The notes under the pieces: model-generated
What the model was told of the DNA's origin: nothing
Seen by the model: only the letters and a program-made list of their open reading frames with translations
Databases searched by the model: none
Part shown: positions 11,655 through 22,193 of the stretch, piece after piece
How positions within the stretch are numbered: the stretch's first letter is position 1
Layout: each line of letters opens with the position of its first letter
Assembly (NCBI GenBank): GCA_032622095.1
Contig: CP136066.1
Location: forward strand, 42,979,835 to 43,043,834
DNA from: Siphonodentalium dalli
Lineage: Eukaryota > Mollusca > Scaphopoda > Gadilida > Siphonodentaliidae
Direction: 5' to 3'
Length of the DNA stretch: 64,000 bases
Program-made: the position numbers and the translations under genes

Positions 11655-13080
11655 CAGGCTACAGGTCGTACCTTTGGTCAGATCATTATGAAATTTCACA
11701 TAGCTGTTGACATCAACATTTAGACCGGAACGATTCATTTGGATAAAAAAACATGGCCACCAGCGGCCATCTTGGATTTCAATATTCAATCCATTAGAAC
11801 GGTCTACAGGTCGTACTGTTCGTCTGATCATCATGAAATTTGTCATGGATGTTAATATTGACATGTAGATGGGAACGATTAATTTTGGGGTCATTCGACC
11901 AAAAAACATGGCCGTCGACAGCCATCTTGGATTTTACTCTTTGCATGACTAAATTCTTTGGCACGCCCTACAGGTTGTACCTTTGGTCGGATCATCATGA
12001 AATTTGTCATGAATGTTAATATTTACATGTAGATGGGAAACGAGTACTTTTGGGGTCATGCGGCCAAAAAACATGGCCGCTGGCAGCTATCTTGGATTTT
12101 ACTCTTTGGATGACTAAATCCTTTAGCACGGGCTACAGATCGTAGCTTTAGTCTGATCATCATGAAATTTGTCATGGCTGTTTAAATTGGAATGTAGATG
12201 GGAATGATTCATTTTGGGGTCATTCGGACAAAAAAACATGGCTGCCCGCGGCCATCTTTGATTTCAAAATTCAATCCATTAGCACAGGCTACTGTTCGTC
12301 TGGTCATCATTAAATTTGTCATGGGTGTTAATATTGACATGTAGATGGGAACGAGTAATTTTGGGGTCGTTCGGCCAAAAAACATGGCCGCTGGCAGCCA
12401 TCTTGGATTTTACTCTTTGCATGACTAAATCCTTTCACACAGGCCACAAGTCTAACCTTTGGTCAGATCATCATGAAATTTGTCATGGTTGTTAAATATG
12501 ACATGTAGATGGGAACGAGTCATTGTCCATTCATTCGACCAAAAAACATGCCATCATAGAGTGGATAAATATTGTTGAGATTTTCACAAAAACACGCCGA
12601 TTCGGCATTGACTGTACTTGCAGACGAGCGCTCGTTAATTTTCATGCCAAGAAATGCAGGCGTCAAACTCATCTTTTTGGATTTTACACTTTGCATGACT
12701 AAATCCTTTGGCACGTGCTACAGAACGCACCTTTTGTCAGATCATTGTGAAATTTGTCATGGATGTTGACATTGACATGTAGATGAGATCGAGTAATTTT
12801 TAGGTTATTCGGCCAAAATCATGGCCGCCAGCAGCCATCTTGGATGTTACTCTTTGCATGACTAAATCCTTTGGCATGGGCTACAGGTCGTACCTTTAAT
12901 CAGATCATCATGAAATTTGTCATGGCTGTTGACACAGGCATGTAGATAACAAGTCATTTTAGGTTCATTTGGTCTTAAAATGTGTCCACTGGCAGCCATC
13001 TTGGATTTTACTCTTTGCATGACAAAATCCTTTGGCACACCCTACAGTCCACTTCCCTCATCCGATCATCTCCAGACTTC
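11655..13080 (+). repeat. tandem satellite, ~155-170-bp unit, about nine copies
   Basis: Each unit runs through GGTCAGATCATCATGAAATT, GTCATGG.TGTTAATATTGACAT, GTAGATGGGAACGA, GGGGTCATTCGGCC, AAAAAACATGGCCGCC, GCAGCCATCTTGGATTTTAC and TCTTTGCATGACTAAATCC. Units differ by point changes and small indels; one near 12510-12670 holds an extra stretch. Diverged relatives occur at 14865-15420, and single inverted units sit inside the dispersed elements at 18.4 and 29.4 kb. Confidence 0.85.
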
Positions 13081-13089
13081 ATAACTCTT

Positions 13090-13154
13090 GACACCGCGGC
13101 CGAACGGCAAATACACCGCGGTGCCAATGGACACTTGTTTTGTCCAGCGGGGTA
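13090..13154 (+). mobile_element. right end of a GGCAAGTACACCGCGG element
   Basis: Runs CACCGCGGCCGAACGGCAAA to GTTTTGTCCAGCGGGGTA. It is the exact reverse complement of 13774-13838, which begins the intact copy 620 bp away, so the two face each other as long inverted arms. Confidence 0.7.
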
Positions 13155-13469
13155 GTAATAGTATTAACTATTTTTGCGCATACACATATATATACTTAGA
13201 AATATTTTACTTGAGTTAATAAAACTGAATTGAAATGTATATATAACTAAAACAACAGGATAAGGAGAATTGCAGATGTGATGCTATTTTCTGCCAACAA
13301 ATTAGGCCTACAATAGTACATGTACGTGTATGGTACACTGAAATTTCCCAAGGCAGTATAATAATAAAATCTGGACTGACTGGTTGCTATTCATGTTGAC
13401 ATAGGCAGCCCGATTTGATATCGGATTCCGATTTTTTGTGGTAAATTGCCAATTTGTAGAGCCCTAATT
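13155..13469. other. non-coding stretch, no gene seen
   Basis: AT-rich DNA with ATGTACGTGTATGGTACA-type words and a GATATCGGATTCCGATT inverted word near 13420. Nothing coding is visible. Confidence 0.4.
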
Positions 13470-13758
13470 GCACTCGAGATGTGTACTAATAATTTCCCCA
13501 GAAAAACTTATTCAAACAGACAAAGATGGATAACTCTAAAATCAAGTGTATTAATATTGCAATTTTGACTGAGACCATCCTTTTGACGGCGTGTTTCTGG
13601 ACCAGAACATATAGAAATAACAAAACTTCAAAAATTTATATCTGATTACTCTGAGCGTTGATAGGTTGGTTCCTCGACTCGAATGATCGAATCAATTATG
13701 TTTATCCCCGAAGCCAAAGAAATAGTAATTGATGAGGGCCTGATCGGATTGAGTACCT
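13470..13758 (+). mobile_element. TTAA MITE (AGGTACTCAATCCG family), left-truncated copy
   Basis: Matches the right two thirds of 16137-16603: CTCGAGATG.GTACTAATAATT, ATTCAAACAGACAAAGATGG, ATAACTCTAAAATCAAGTG, then CGGATTGAGTACCT with TTAA at 13759-13762. The left inverted terminus is missing, so the copy is truncated. Confidence 0.7.
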
Positions 13759-13773
13759 TTAATTAAATGTCCA

Positions 13774-14150
13774 TACCCCGCTGGACAAAACAAGTGTCCA
13801 TTGGCACCGCGGTGTATTTGCCGTTCGGCCGCGGTGTCAGAGTTTGTAACTGCAGTTTAGCACCGCTGCCGAACGGCAAGTACACTGTGGCCCAACAACA
13901 AGTACCCTGCGGCCGAAAGGCAACTACACTGTGCACCATGGTTAGATTTCCGGTTTGTATCGTCTTTTTTCAGTTTAATGAACGTACAGTGTACACCGCG
14001 GCAACTACACCATGGCTAAACGGCAAGTACATGTACACCGCGGCCCAACTGTAGTTAGCCGATGGAGCTGCGGTGTAGTTGCATTTCAGCCGCGGTTGCA
14101 ACGCTAACTGCACAGCGGTCAGGTGGACACTTGTTTTGTCAAGCAGGGTA
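13774..14150 (+). mobile_element. intact GGCAAGTACACCGCGG TIR element, ~377 bp
   Basis: Ends are TACCCCGCTGGACAAAACAA (then GTGTCCA) and TGGACACTTGTTTTGTC-AAGCAGGGTA, inverted. The inside is a chain of related words, (C/G)CCGAACGGCAA(G/A)TACAC and CCGCGG, in both orientations. No ORF of note. This copy lacks the insertion seen at 10043-11278 and gives the empty-site state of its sibling. Confidence 0.75.
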
Positions 14151-14864
14151 TGTATGCCATATACTAGAATATGTACATGCATAAAGTTATAAGCTCATCA
14201 TTTTGATATCAGAATCATAGAAATCTTGACTTTGTGCTCTTTTCAATTTTCATAGCCTCAAAATTAATGATTGTGCAGACCCAAATAAGCACTGTGTGTG
14301 GGGGAAATTTCGCACAAAAATAATAAAGGTGCATTCATGTTTATTTGGAGCCCAAGAGTATGGGTTATGTCGTCAAAACACTATATAACACCAGGTGCCT
14401 CGGTTGGGGGTCATTTAATGTTAAGGATGTCAGGGTTAAGTGAAGGGTAGGCCTATGTATATGTTTTTAAAAATGTGCTAATGGGTACACAGGGTTTGCT
14501 ATCGGTTGCGACGCAGTTACTTCAACTGTGTTCCAGAATGTATGGGGGCAATTGGCAATTTGTTTTCAGTTCATTTTCATTGTAAATGTGAACAGTTATT
14601 CTGTAGCATAAATTGCAGCCCTCTTAATTTACGTTGTTTGGCTTTGGCAATGTGCTACTGCAACCCTTTGTCTTGGCCCAGTTTGCTTCAGCATGCCTGA
14701 TTACCGTAGCAAATTATGAGAACCGGTACTGAAATTGTGACAAAAAGTCATTTGGAATGAGAATTCAAAACTTGTGGGTAAAATATGCCCCGGCTCCTAG
14801 CACAAGATTTAGCCAAACTTTTGTTTTCAATTTTCTGGTAAAAATACCTGTACATGGCTGCTAA
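14151..14864. other. non-coding stretch, no gene seen
   Basis: Mildly AT-rich sequence without repeats I can match elsewhere in the window. Short frames have no domain or convincing splice context. Confidence 0.4.
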
Positions 14865-15440
14865 CAGCAACAGGCAACATCTCTCATCCGATCATCACCA
14901 AACATAATATGGATTCACCATAGTGACATCTAAATGAGAGATTACCCCATCGAAATTCTGGTAAAAAAACATGGCTGCCAACGGCCATCTTGTTTTTACT
15001 CTTTGTTTGACTAAATCCTTTAGCACACCCTACATGTAACATCTCTCATCTGATCGTCACCAAACTTCATACCGGTATGGATCTTCAGGGTCACATCTTG
15101 ATGGCAGCTATCCCATTTTTTCCGAATTTTGTTTAAAAATCATGGCTACCAGCAGCCATACTGGATTTCAAATTTGAATCAATCGGCACACCATGAAGCC
15201 AACAATTATTGGTGAAATGTTTTGAAAATTTAAGGGTACATTACTACATGTATGTTTGGGATCACCTCTAGATGGGAACGATTGAATTTGAACAATTTTC
15301 GATGAAATACATGGCCACTAGCAGGTATCTTGTGTTTTACTCTTTGCATCACTAAATTCTTTGGCACACCCTACAGGCCACAACCCTTCATCGAACTTAA
15401 TATGGATCCTCGAGGAGACCTCTAGATAGGAATTACCATT
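14865..15440 (+). repeat. diverged copies of the ~165-bp satellite
   Basis: About four degenerate units recur with the same order of words: TCTCATCCGATCATCACCAAAC, GATGG.A.GA, AAAAAACATGGCTGCC, GGCCATCTTG, TTTTACTCTTTG and ACTAAATCCTTTAGCACACC. They are clearly older than the array at 11.7-13.1 kb. Confidence 0.65.
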
Positions 15441-16132
15441 TTAGTTTTCATTGTGGCATACAAACATCCCCGTGGTTGTGGGATTCCACACAGAGGTACA
15501 GTGTACCACTATAATCAAAGTAATTGACTTGAAAAACAGGGTGATAGTACCGTGATACCCCGGTGAAGACCATTGTATTGCTGGTAGTATACGGTATCCA
15601 CAGTGGTATCAAGATGGTCACTGCAGTGGAGTTACGGTACCGTTTGGTCAGGGACGTGGCCAGAGGGTCTCCACTGTTGGGGGGGGGGGGGCGGTGGGTG
15701 TCCACTTCGGGAAATTTCAACACTGCACCCCCTCCCCCTTGAATCTGACCAAAAACACAATTTTTGCATAATTCCATTCGCACCTTGCACCCCCCCCCTT
15801 GCCCTCAATGCTCAGGCCTAATAACCTAGATATATTCATAAAACATGGTTCTATATACCGGTATCCGGTATCTGAACCTGAAAATTCCATAAATACACAG
15901 AACGACATGATGTGTAAATGGGTTTGTCGATATAAGAGGGGATGGGTTCACATCAGAAGATTGTTTGCAAGATTGTCGGGATAACTTGGTTACTGGGTAC
16001 AACTTGGGAATGTGAAAGCGAGTCATCACAGCAGAAAACCTGGAACATAACACGATTCGTTCTGTGTCCAGTAAATATTTAGTAACACATGTTTCCTATA
16101 AGAGATCTGAATACCAACTAACTTAAAGGTAC
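15441..16132. other. non-coding stretch with G-run and C-run
   Basis: Holds a GGTACAGTGTACC hairpin near 15495, a G12 run near 15680 and C runs near 15730 and 15790. The segment 15645-15735 resembles 53160-53250 (a GGGG.CGTGGC..GGGTGTC stretch followed by CACCCC), so it may be a small dispersed repeat. The overlapping frames on both strands are not convincing genes. Confidence 0.4.
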
Positions 16133-16136
16133 TCAA

Positions 16137-16603
16137 TCCGAACAGAGGGTCCCCATCTCAACAGATTCCAACAACAACAATCCGATCAGATGGTCCTATA
16201 TTACTATTTCTTTGGCTATGGGGGTACAAAATATTTGATTCGAGTCGAGGAACCCATCAAACGAAGCTCAGAGTTATTAAATATTGATTTTTGAAATTTG
16301 TTATTTACTCGAGATGAGTACCAATAATTGCCTTAAACTGCCGTAATCTGCTCTGGATGTGTACTCAAATCTATTCAAACAGACAAGGATGGATAACTCT
16401 AAAATCAAGTGGTAATAACAGCGCAATTTTGACTGAGTTCTGGGCCAGATAATATTCCCGATAATGAAAATAATAGATTTCTAAAATCGATATCTAACAA
16501 ATCTGAGCTTTGATGGGTGACTTCCTCGACTCAAATCAAATATTTTTGACCCCCGAAGCCATTGAAATAGTAATTGAGAGGAGTTTTATCGGATTGAGTA
16601 CCT
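16137..16603 (+). mobile_element. TTAA-flanked MITE (AGGTACTCAATCCG family), most complete copy
   Basis: TTAA lies at 16133-16136 and 16604-16607. Directly inside are AGGTACTCAATCCG and CGGATTGAGTACCT. The body is itself loosely palindromic: ACTATTTCTTTGGC / GCCATTGAAATAGT, TTTGATTCGAGTCGAGGAA / TTCCTCGACTCAAATCAAA. 467 bp, no ORF. It defines the family with copies at 1150-1563 and 13470-13758; the TTAA duplication points to the piggyBac superfamily. Confidence 0.8.
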
Positions 16604-16734
16604 TTAATGTTACCAGTCAATGTGATTATGTCCCAAACCATGTGAACTCAGGATTAGATGCATGGCCAAGTTTGTGCCACACTCAGGAAGATTATAATCC
16701 CCACTCTATGCTAAACCAGGTCATACATGTGTAT

Positions 16735-17276
16735 TATACCAGCGCCGAAGCCGACCCACCCAAACTCAGTTGCGGTAGTTTATGACAAAAAATTTGCTTT
16801 AGTATATCTGGGATAAATCGCAACCATCTTTCATACGGTACTTTGCGATAATTACTTTGCGATATTATCTTTGACTGATAAATCACAAACAAATTTGCGA
16901 CACTTACCTTTGCCATTGCAAAGGTATGTTAATTTGTTTGCAAAGTAATTAACAGTTTTTATCGCAAAGATGATTGCTATTCTGTTATATAAAATTGCGA
17001 AGTATTTTACGATCTATCGTAAAGATGTTTGCAATTTATCGCAAAGTTTTGCGATTTATCAACATGTATTTTTAAATAGATATTTGGAAAGTGACAGGAG
17101 GGTTTTCAAAACTTGAACCCAAATTTGTTTGTGATTTATCATCAGTCAAAGATATCGCAAAGTAATTATCGCAAAGTATGAAAGATGGTTGCGATTTATC
17201 CCAGATATACTAAAGCAAATTTTTTGTCAGAAACTGCCGCAACTGAGTTTGGGTGGGTCGGCTTCGGTGCTGGTAT
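16735..17276. mobile_element. foldback element with ~165-bp arms
   Basis: The left arm (ATACCAGCGCCGAAGCCGAC, then CCACCCAAACTCAGTTGCGG) is repeated inverted at the right (CGGCTTCGGTGCTGGTAT), with a few substitutions and small indels. Both arms carry several GCGATAATTAC, GCGATTTATC and CAAATTTGC words, as does the spacer. No ORF. The flanks do not show an obvious target duplication. Confidence 0.75.
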
Positions 17277-17637
17277 TCCAGTCCCTATGTTGTTAGTTTG
17301 ATTTAAAATTTGGGAAAGTCGAAAAATTATTAAAACAAAAAAACAACGGTGTTTGAACAGGATGTCAATACATTAGCTGACAGTGACACTCGAAAATCTT
17401 GGCGCAAATGCTGAGCTGCTTTTTTGTCCATAGTAGTTAGTACCGTGTATAATATTGTTACTTCATTTTCAGGATTTCCAAATTAAACCAATGGAACTTT
17501 GGGAGCGCTTTGTTGGGTTTGAGTTTCTGGGTCAATAACAATGGCTGCATAATTAAGGATACACACGTCTATGTATTTCATGTTTAAATAGTTGTATCAG
17601 TGTATACTATATGTACATTGTTGTTTATTATTGGGGG

Positions 17638-17930
17638 GGGTGGTGTCTGGGTTGGTCAGTGGTCCAATGAGCACGGTACCGGTCACCAAGCTGTAGGACC
17701 TGAGCTAGTGACTGACATGGGTTCGATTCCTATGTGGCGACCTCTGTCCAACTTCTTGCCTGAAGAAAACTTTCCGATCGGCGGAGTACATATGATATGT
17801 GCAGACGGTGCATCGTGACTACCTATTGTAGGTGACTAACCATAGATCACATGGTTTCCATCAACAACAAATGATCTGGCCTCATTGTTATATCGCCTTA
17901 GTTGTGGAAAGCAACAAAACCCCAAAAAAT
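17638..17930 (+). mobile_element. tRNA-derived SINE
   Basis: The head carries RNA polymerase III promoter-like boxes: an A box at GGTTGGTCAGTGGTCC and a B box at GGGTTCGATTCC about 70 bp further on. A body of about 150 bp follows (TCGGCGGAGTACATATG, GTGCATCGTGACTACC) and a tail at TTAGTTGTGGAAAGCAACAA then CCCCAAAAAA. A functional tRNA is unlikely because the cloverleaf arms do not pair over normal lengths. Only one copy is seen. Confidence 0.6.
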
Positions 17931-18139
17931 TTACTCAATGTTGCTACTGCCTTTCATTTATTTATTTTATATTTGTGGTTTTACGTGGCTTCCTACAATT
18001 AAGCGATATCACAGCAAAGGCAGATTAATTGTTGGTAGAGGAAAACATGTGTGCTACACTTAGTTGTGTACAATTCAGTACTTAAAAAAAAATTAAGTGA
18101 TTTATGCACCATCTGCTCTCATGTTACAAATCACTGACC

Positions 18140-18360
18140 ACTGTGAAGGTAGCCCATGTTTCCTCTGTTAATATTCCCATGTTATTATACTAGTAATTAG
18201 ATGAAAGTAGCCTGTGTTTCCTCTGTTAATATTCCCATGTTATTATACTAGTAATTAGATGAAGGTAGCCGGTGTTTCCTGTCCTTCCCATGTTATTATC
18301 ATTAGATGTAGGTACACCGGTAGTCCATGTTCCCTCTGTTCCTCCCATGTTATTATCATA
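18140..18360 (+). repeat. short tandem repeat, ~58-bp unit, four copies
   Basis: The units share GGTAGCC.GTGTTTCCT, CTGTTAATATTCCCATG and TTATTATACTAGTAATTAGA. The last two are shortened. No ORF. Confidence 0.75.
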
Positions 18361-18369
18361 TGCCTATGG

Positions 18370-18925
18370 GGGTCGGGCAGGGGGGGGGGTATTTTTTACG
18401 GGCACTTATGCGGGGGTGGGTCACTGGGTGGGAGGTTTGGTCGATGGGACTAACAAACAATTTTTTCCACAACTCATAACTTTTTTTCCTGCAAGTTTTT
18501 TGACTGTTTTTTTCAATGAATTTGGCTTAAAACACCTTAGAATAAGAGAAATAATGTAATTCTAACTGCTAAACTGACTGCAGGCAGTTATTGTGTTGTA
18601 TTTTGTTGCAAATTTTGAAATCCAAGATGGCCGCTGGCAGCCATGTTTTTTTGGCCGAATGACCCCAAAATGACCCGTTCCTATTTACATGCCAATGTTA
18701 ACATCCATGACAAATAGTATGCACAGAAATTCATATACAGCTGTTTACAGTGAATTCCCCCCTGCAAATCTGCTTTAGTGTTAAAAGGGGGTGGGTGTCC
18801 AAAAATGGTCGGAAAAATTTGGACGCATGGTGGGTGGGTGTCCCAACAAGGGTCGAAAGTGAAAAATCAGCATACGTGCCTGAAAATGTTATCTGACCCC
18901 CCCCCCCGGAGGGCATTTACCAGTA
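18370..18925 (+). mobile_element. dispersed element with GGGTGGGTGTCC, copy A
   Basis: Pairs with 29437-29985 along its length: GGGCACTTATGCGGGGGTGG, CGATGGGACTAACAAACAAT, TTTTTTGACTGTTTTT, an inverted unit of the ~165-bp satellite (ATCCAAGATGGCCGC...), TTCATATACAGCTGTTTACA, TTAGTGTTAAAAGGGGG, GGGTGTCCCAACAAGGGTCG. Both ends are G-rich or C-rich. No coding capacity. Confidence 0.75.
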
Positions 18926-19934
18926 CAGGTAGTCAAACTCGGGTGTTGATTATCAGAGTTTGTTATCTTTTGTCATGGTGAAAGCACAGGTTGGTACCTA
19001 CATTAGTTAGGCTAATTATTCAAGGTACCGGTATGTAACTTTGTTCCAAAATGTTGTTGTACGAGAAATGTCGATTTCATGACAATTAGGTGTTGGACAT
19101 TAATTTTTGATTTTTATCTATAATTGTAGATGTATAGTGCAGACATTTAGCACCTGTGGACCTGGTTGAATTTTTCTGTGGTTCGATGGATCACATCCAT
19201 CCTCAAGCTACTTATGTCATTTACTGGTATTTGTTTATAATGTGTAGGGGTAGATCGCTTGAGACCCCACCACGGTTCAATTCAGACCAGGTTCTCAGCT
19301 TCAGATTACGTTGGCCATGTAATTTTACGATTAAACCGCAAATTCACATTACGATGATGTTGTAATTTTATGATAGTTTTTCTGTCATAATATTACGATC
19401 ATTTTGTAAATATACGATCAAATTTGTAAATGTCAGATTACGTTGATCTCGTAATTTTACGACAGTTACTGATGGTCCAATTCCTGCCAACAGTTTCTGT
19501 CGTAATATTACAATGAAATTTTTTTGAGTGTATGATCATTTACATATACCGGTATGATTTTTGTAATTATGGTTAATTAATCATCAAATCCTACGAAAGA
19601 TTAACAAGCGGGCGCAAATTACGTTTACGTATCATCATATTATTGCTATAATGTGAACAGGACTTCATATCGTGCTCCAAATAGACTTATTTCCAATCTG
19701 AGACATACTTGTAGAAGCCATATATAAATGATGTTAATGTCATTTTCTCTGGTTATGTTGACAAATATGCTAAACGCCTGTTATAGTTAACAAACTGCGT
19801 ATGAACTTCGAAAGTACGTTATGCATGTTGAACGACATTTTACATATATGTTTTAATAAAAACCAAAGCAACGACTTCCAATAAAGAGCGTTTATAATTA
19901 ACAACACGTGACCAGACGGCAGGTTCAGTGGGCC
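18926..19934. other. non-coding stretch, no gene seen
   Basis: Contains repeated TTACG(A/T) and GTAATTTTACGA words around 19300-19510 that look like a decayed palindromic element (GATTACGTTG.. / ..AACGTAATC-type words). Nothing coding is supported. Confidence 0.4.
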
Positions 19935-20014
19935 CTGGGGAAAATTACTAAAATACCAACATAGACTATACCACCACTGGTATAGTCTATATTGGTATTT
20001 TAGTAATTCCCCCA
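19935..20014. repeat. palindrome with 37-bp arms
   Basis: CTGGGGAAAATTACTAAAAT at the left is matched inverted by ATTTTAGTAATTCCCCCAG at the right, meeting at a centre of only a few bases around 19972. Probably a small foldback repeat. Confidence 0.8.
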
Positions 20015-21135
20015 GTGGTCTGTGGGCCGGTTCACAGTGATATGTTCTTTCGCGGATCCCGGTGTGCCCGCGCGGTCCGTATACTATATTGAATTTCTTA
20101 GTTAATAAACATGTGATGCAGATGTAATAAATGTATAAGATCTGAGATTCGCGTGGGTGGGTTATGATAATATACATAATAATAAAATAACACATATTAT
20201 GTATATATTATTATCTTGCCGATATATATACGGGGTACATATACAATATATTTTACAATCAAATTATAACATAATAATATAGAAAGGCAAGTAAATAATA
20301 ATAATAATAATAATAATAATAGCTGACATATAGAGGATCTCACATGAGTTTCTATTTTATACGGAATTTATATACCGAGTTCACTAAATTCGATTTGAGC
20401 CGAGGTTTACCGAGGCTCAAATAGAATTTAGAGGACGAGGTTGATAAATTACGTATACAATAGGACGAGTGTGAGATACATTTTATCACATGATCAAATA
20501 AACCCGAAGCAACGCGAAATATTCATCGAAAACAACAATCATAAACTACAGCGATCGCAAGTTATTTGAAGAACGCCGTGACGTCATCGCACGCGCTGAT
20601 ATTAAACGTGTCTATTACCGATAATTATGAAACTGCTTTTATGGCCAAATTATGTGATAAAAGCATTTATATAAAAAAAACTGAGTATAAATCATTCACT
20701 ATTATTCTCGATGTGACAATGTTCGGACTAATTGTCTCAACATGATTATAATCTACAGTGCGATTGGGTGATTTGAATCGCAAATGATGTCCAACTCTAT
20801 GGAAATATATTCTTTTTGTTACAGCAATTGTAAATGTATATATAGTCCGGTCTTGGCTGTTTACAGTTAGTAGCGGACACCCCGCCAATCTTGCAACCAC
20901 CGTCCACGTCACTGCTATAGCTTACCGGTTGGTTATTAATTACTACCATTTCTGAAACACCCCTCCGTGCTAGCAAGATGTTATTCAGTTAAATGTGTTT
21001 ATAATAATATATACATGGACTAGATCCCATCCACATTTCGGACCAACTGCGGATCACAACGTAGGTCTTAACTTTATAGATTATCTTATGACACCTCACA
21101 GCAGTCGTAAAGTTAAGACCAAAGTTAAGACCATC
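20015..21135. other. non-coding stretch with microsatellite and hairpin
   Basis: An (AAT)n tract lies at about 20290-20320. A hairpin at about 20385-20432 pairs CTAAATTCGATTTGAGCC with GGCTCAAATAGAATTTAG. CGTGACGTCATCG at 20577 is a CRE-like word, not evidence of a promoter on its own. From about 21055 on, AAGTTAAGACC words begin the repeat interrupted by the next element. Confidence 0.45.
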
Positions 21136-21139
21136 TTAA

Positions 21140-21720
21140 AGGGGTACTGTACGCCATTTTCATTAAATTTCCGGTGACAACAACGATCTAATATCGATAA
21201 TATATAGAAACATAAGTAATTTGAGTCGAAGATGTATTCTGTAAACGCTCAGGTTAATAGGCTATCTTAAAATTTAATAATTTAAAAGTTAATAATTTGA
21301 TATAAATTGAATTTATGACTGGAGCTATAAAATGGCGTCAATTAAATTACGAATTTCCGTAATCAAACAAAGTAATTGAGGGATACTGGATTGTTAAACC
21401 GATCGCACACACGATCGCTTAAAATAGTATGATGATAGGGGGAGAACACTCAAGCCACTCACTGACTAGTGACGATACAATAACTTAAATGATTATATGG
21501 AACTAGCATGCCTATAATATAACTTTTATTTGATTCATTTGGTTGAAAACTGTACAAGAATTACTCGACAACGACAATTTGTATTTTTGCATTCCGGTAA
21601 ATTTGTCATCCGTAACACTACTTCGTACTCAACAGACTTTCAAATAATGAATTGTTTTTCCTTATTCTCCGACTCGGAGACTATAGAAACCAACAACAAC
21701 ATTTGGCGTACAGTATCCCT
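21140..21720. mobile_element. TTAA-flanked TIR element, 581 bp
   Basis: TTAA at 21136-21139 and 21721-21724 brackets AGGGGTACTGTACGCCA and TGGCGTACAGTATCCCT. The host repeat reads AAGTTAAGACCATC before and GTTAAGACCTTG after. No transposase ORF. A stretch at 55410 (TTAAAGGGGTCTGTACACTA) looks like one end of a relative. Confidence 0.75.
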
Positions 21721-21724
21721 TTAA

Positions 21725-21840
21725 GTTAAGACCTTGTTCGTGAAACGCACTTATGACTGAAATTTGAACTTATGGCCATCTTAAGTCCCAACTATGTCAT
21801 AAGTTGCCTTAATGAAACAGCCCCCAGGTTGTTGGCAAAC
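21725..21840. mobile_element. right part of a repeat ending ATGAAACAGCCCCC
   Basis: GTTAAGACC and CTTATGAC words lead to the terminus TTAATGAAACAGCCCCCAGG, the inverted equivalent of the terminus at 5255. Confidence 0.5.
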
Positions 21841-21977
21841 GCCATTATGTAACACGGGAAACCTGCATCTCATACTGCTTTCTTTTCTGGAGATTTGTAT
21901 TCGTCAAAACCGAAGGTGACAAACACACATCTCGCCCACAGTACATTGTCACATCTTGTGACGACACAAAAATATAA

Positions 21978-22193
21978 ATTCAGAAACTCATTGGCCAACA
22001 GTTTCGATCACATGGATACCCTATCAAGCCAACTGAACTATATCATTATCACACCAGTAGCACCAATTCACCCTCACCTGGTCCCTACACTGACCCTTAC
22101 GCCTCAGATTCTGACTCTGACTCAGAACCGAACGTAAGTATTGCTTCACAGCCACAGCAAATTGTACAATTGTGCCAATACGGGTACATATAA
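21978..22193 (+). CDS. possible coding exon, Ser/Asp-rich, function unknown
   Basis: About 71 codons are open, without an ATG at the start. The frame is preceded by ATTCAG, a weak acceptor. It reads with clear amino-acid bias: polar, with HYHTSSTNSPSPGPYTDPYA, then alternating Ser/Asp, then EPN. The codon for that Asn is followed directly by GTAAGT at 22134, a consensus splice donor; read through, the frame ends soon after in Tyr-Ile-stop. The bias and donor suggest an exon, but no domain is recognised and no partner exon is found. It could also belong to a decayed element. Confidence 0.25.
   Translation: MQKLIGQQFRSHGYPIKPTELYHYHTSSTNSPSPGPYTDPYASDSDSDSEPNVSIASQPQQIVQLCQYGYI

Noticed and set aside
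15603-15910. Overlapping frames on both strands near the G-run
   Set aside because: Driven by G and C homopolymers; no start, domain or splice evidence.
20570-20600. CRE-like TGACGTCA as a promoter mark
   Set aside because: A single 8-bp word without a nearby gene start or other promoter elements.
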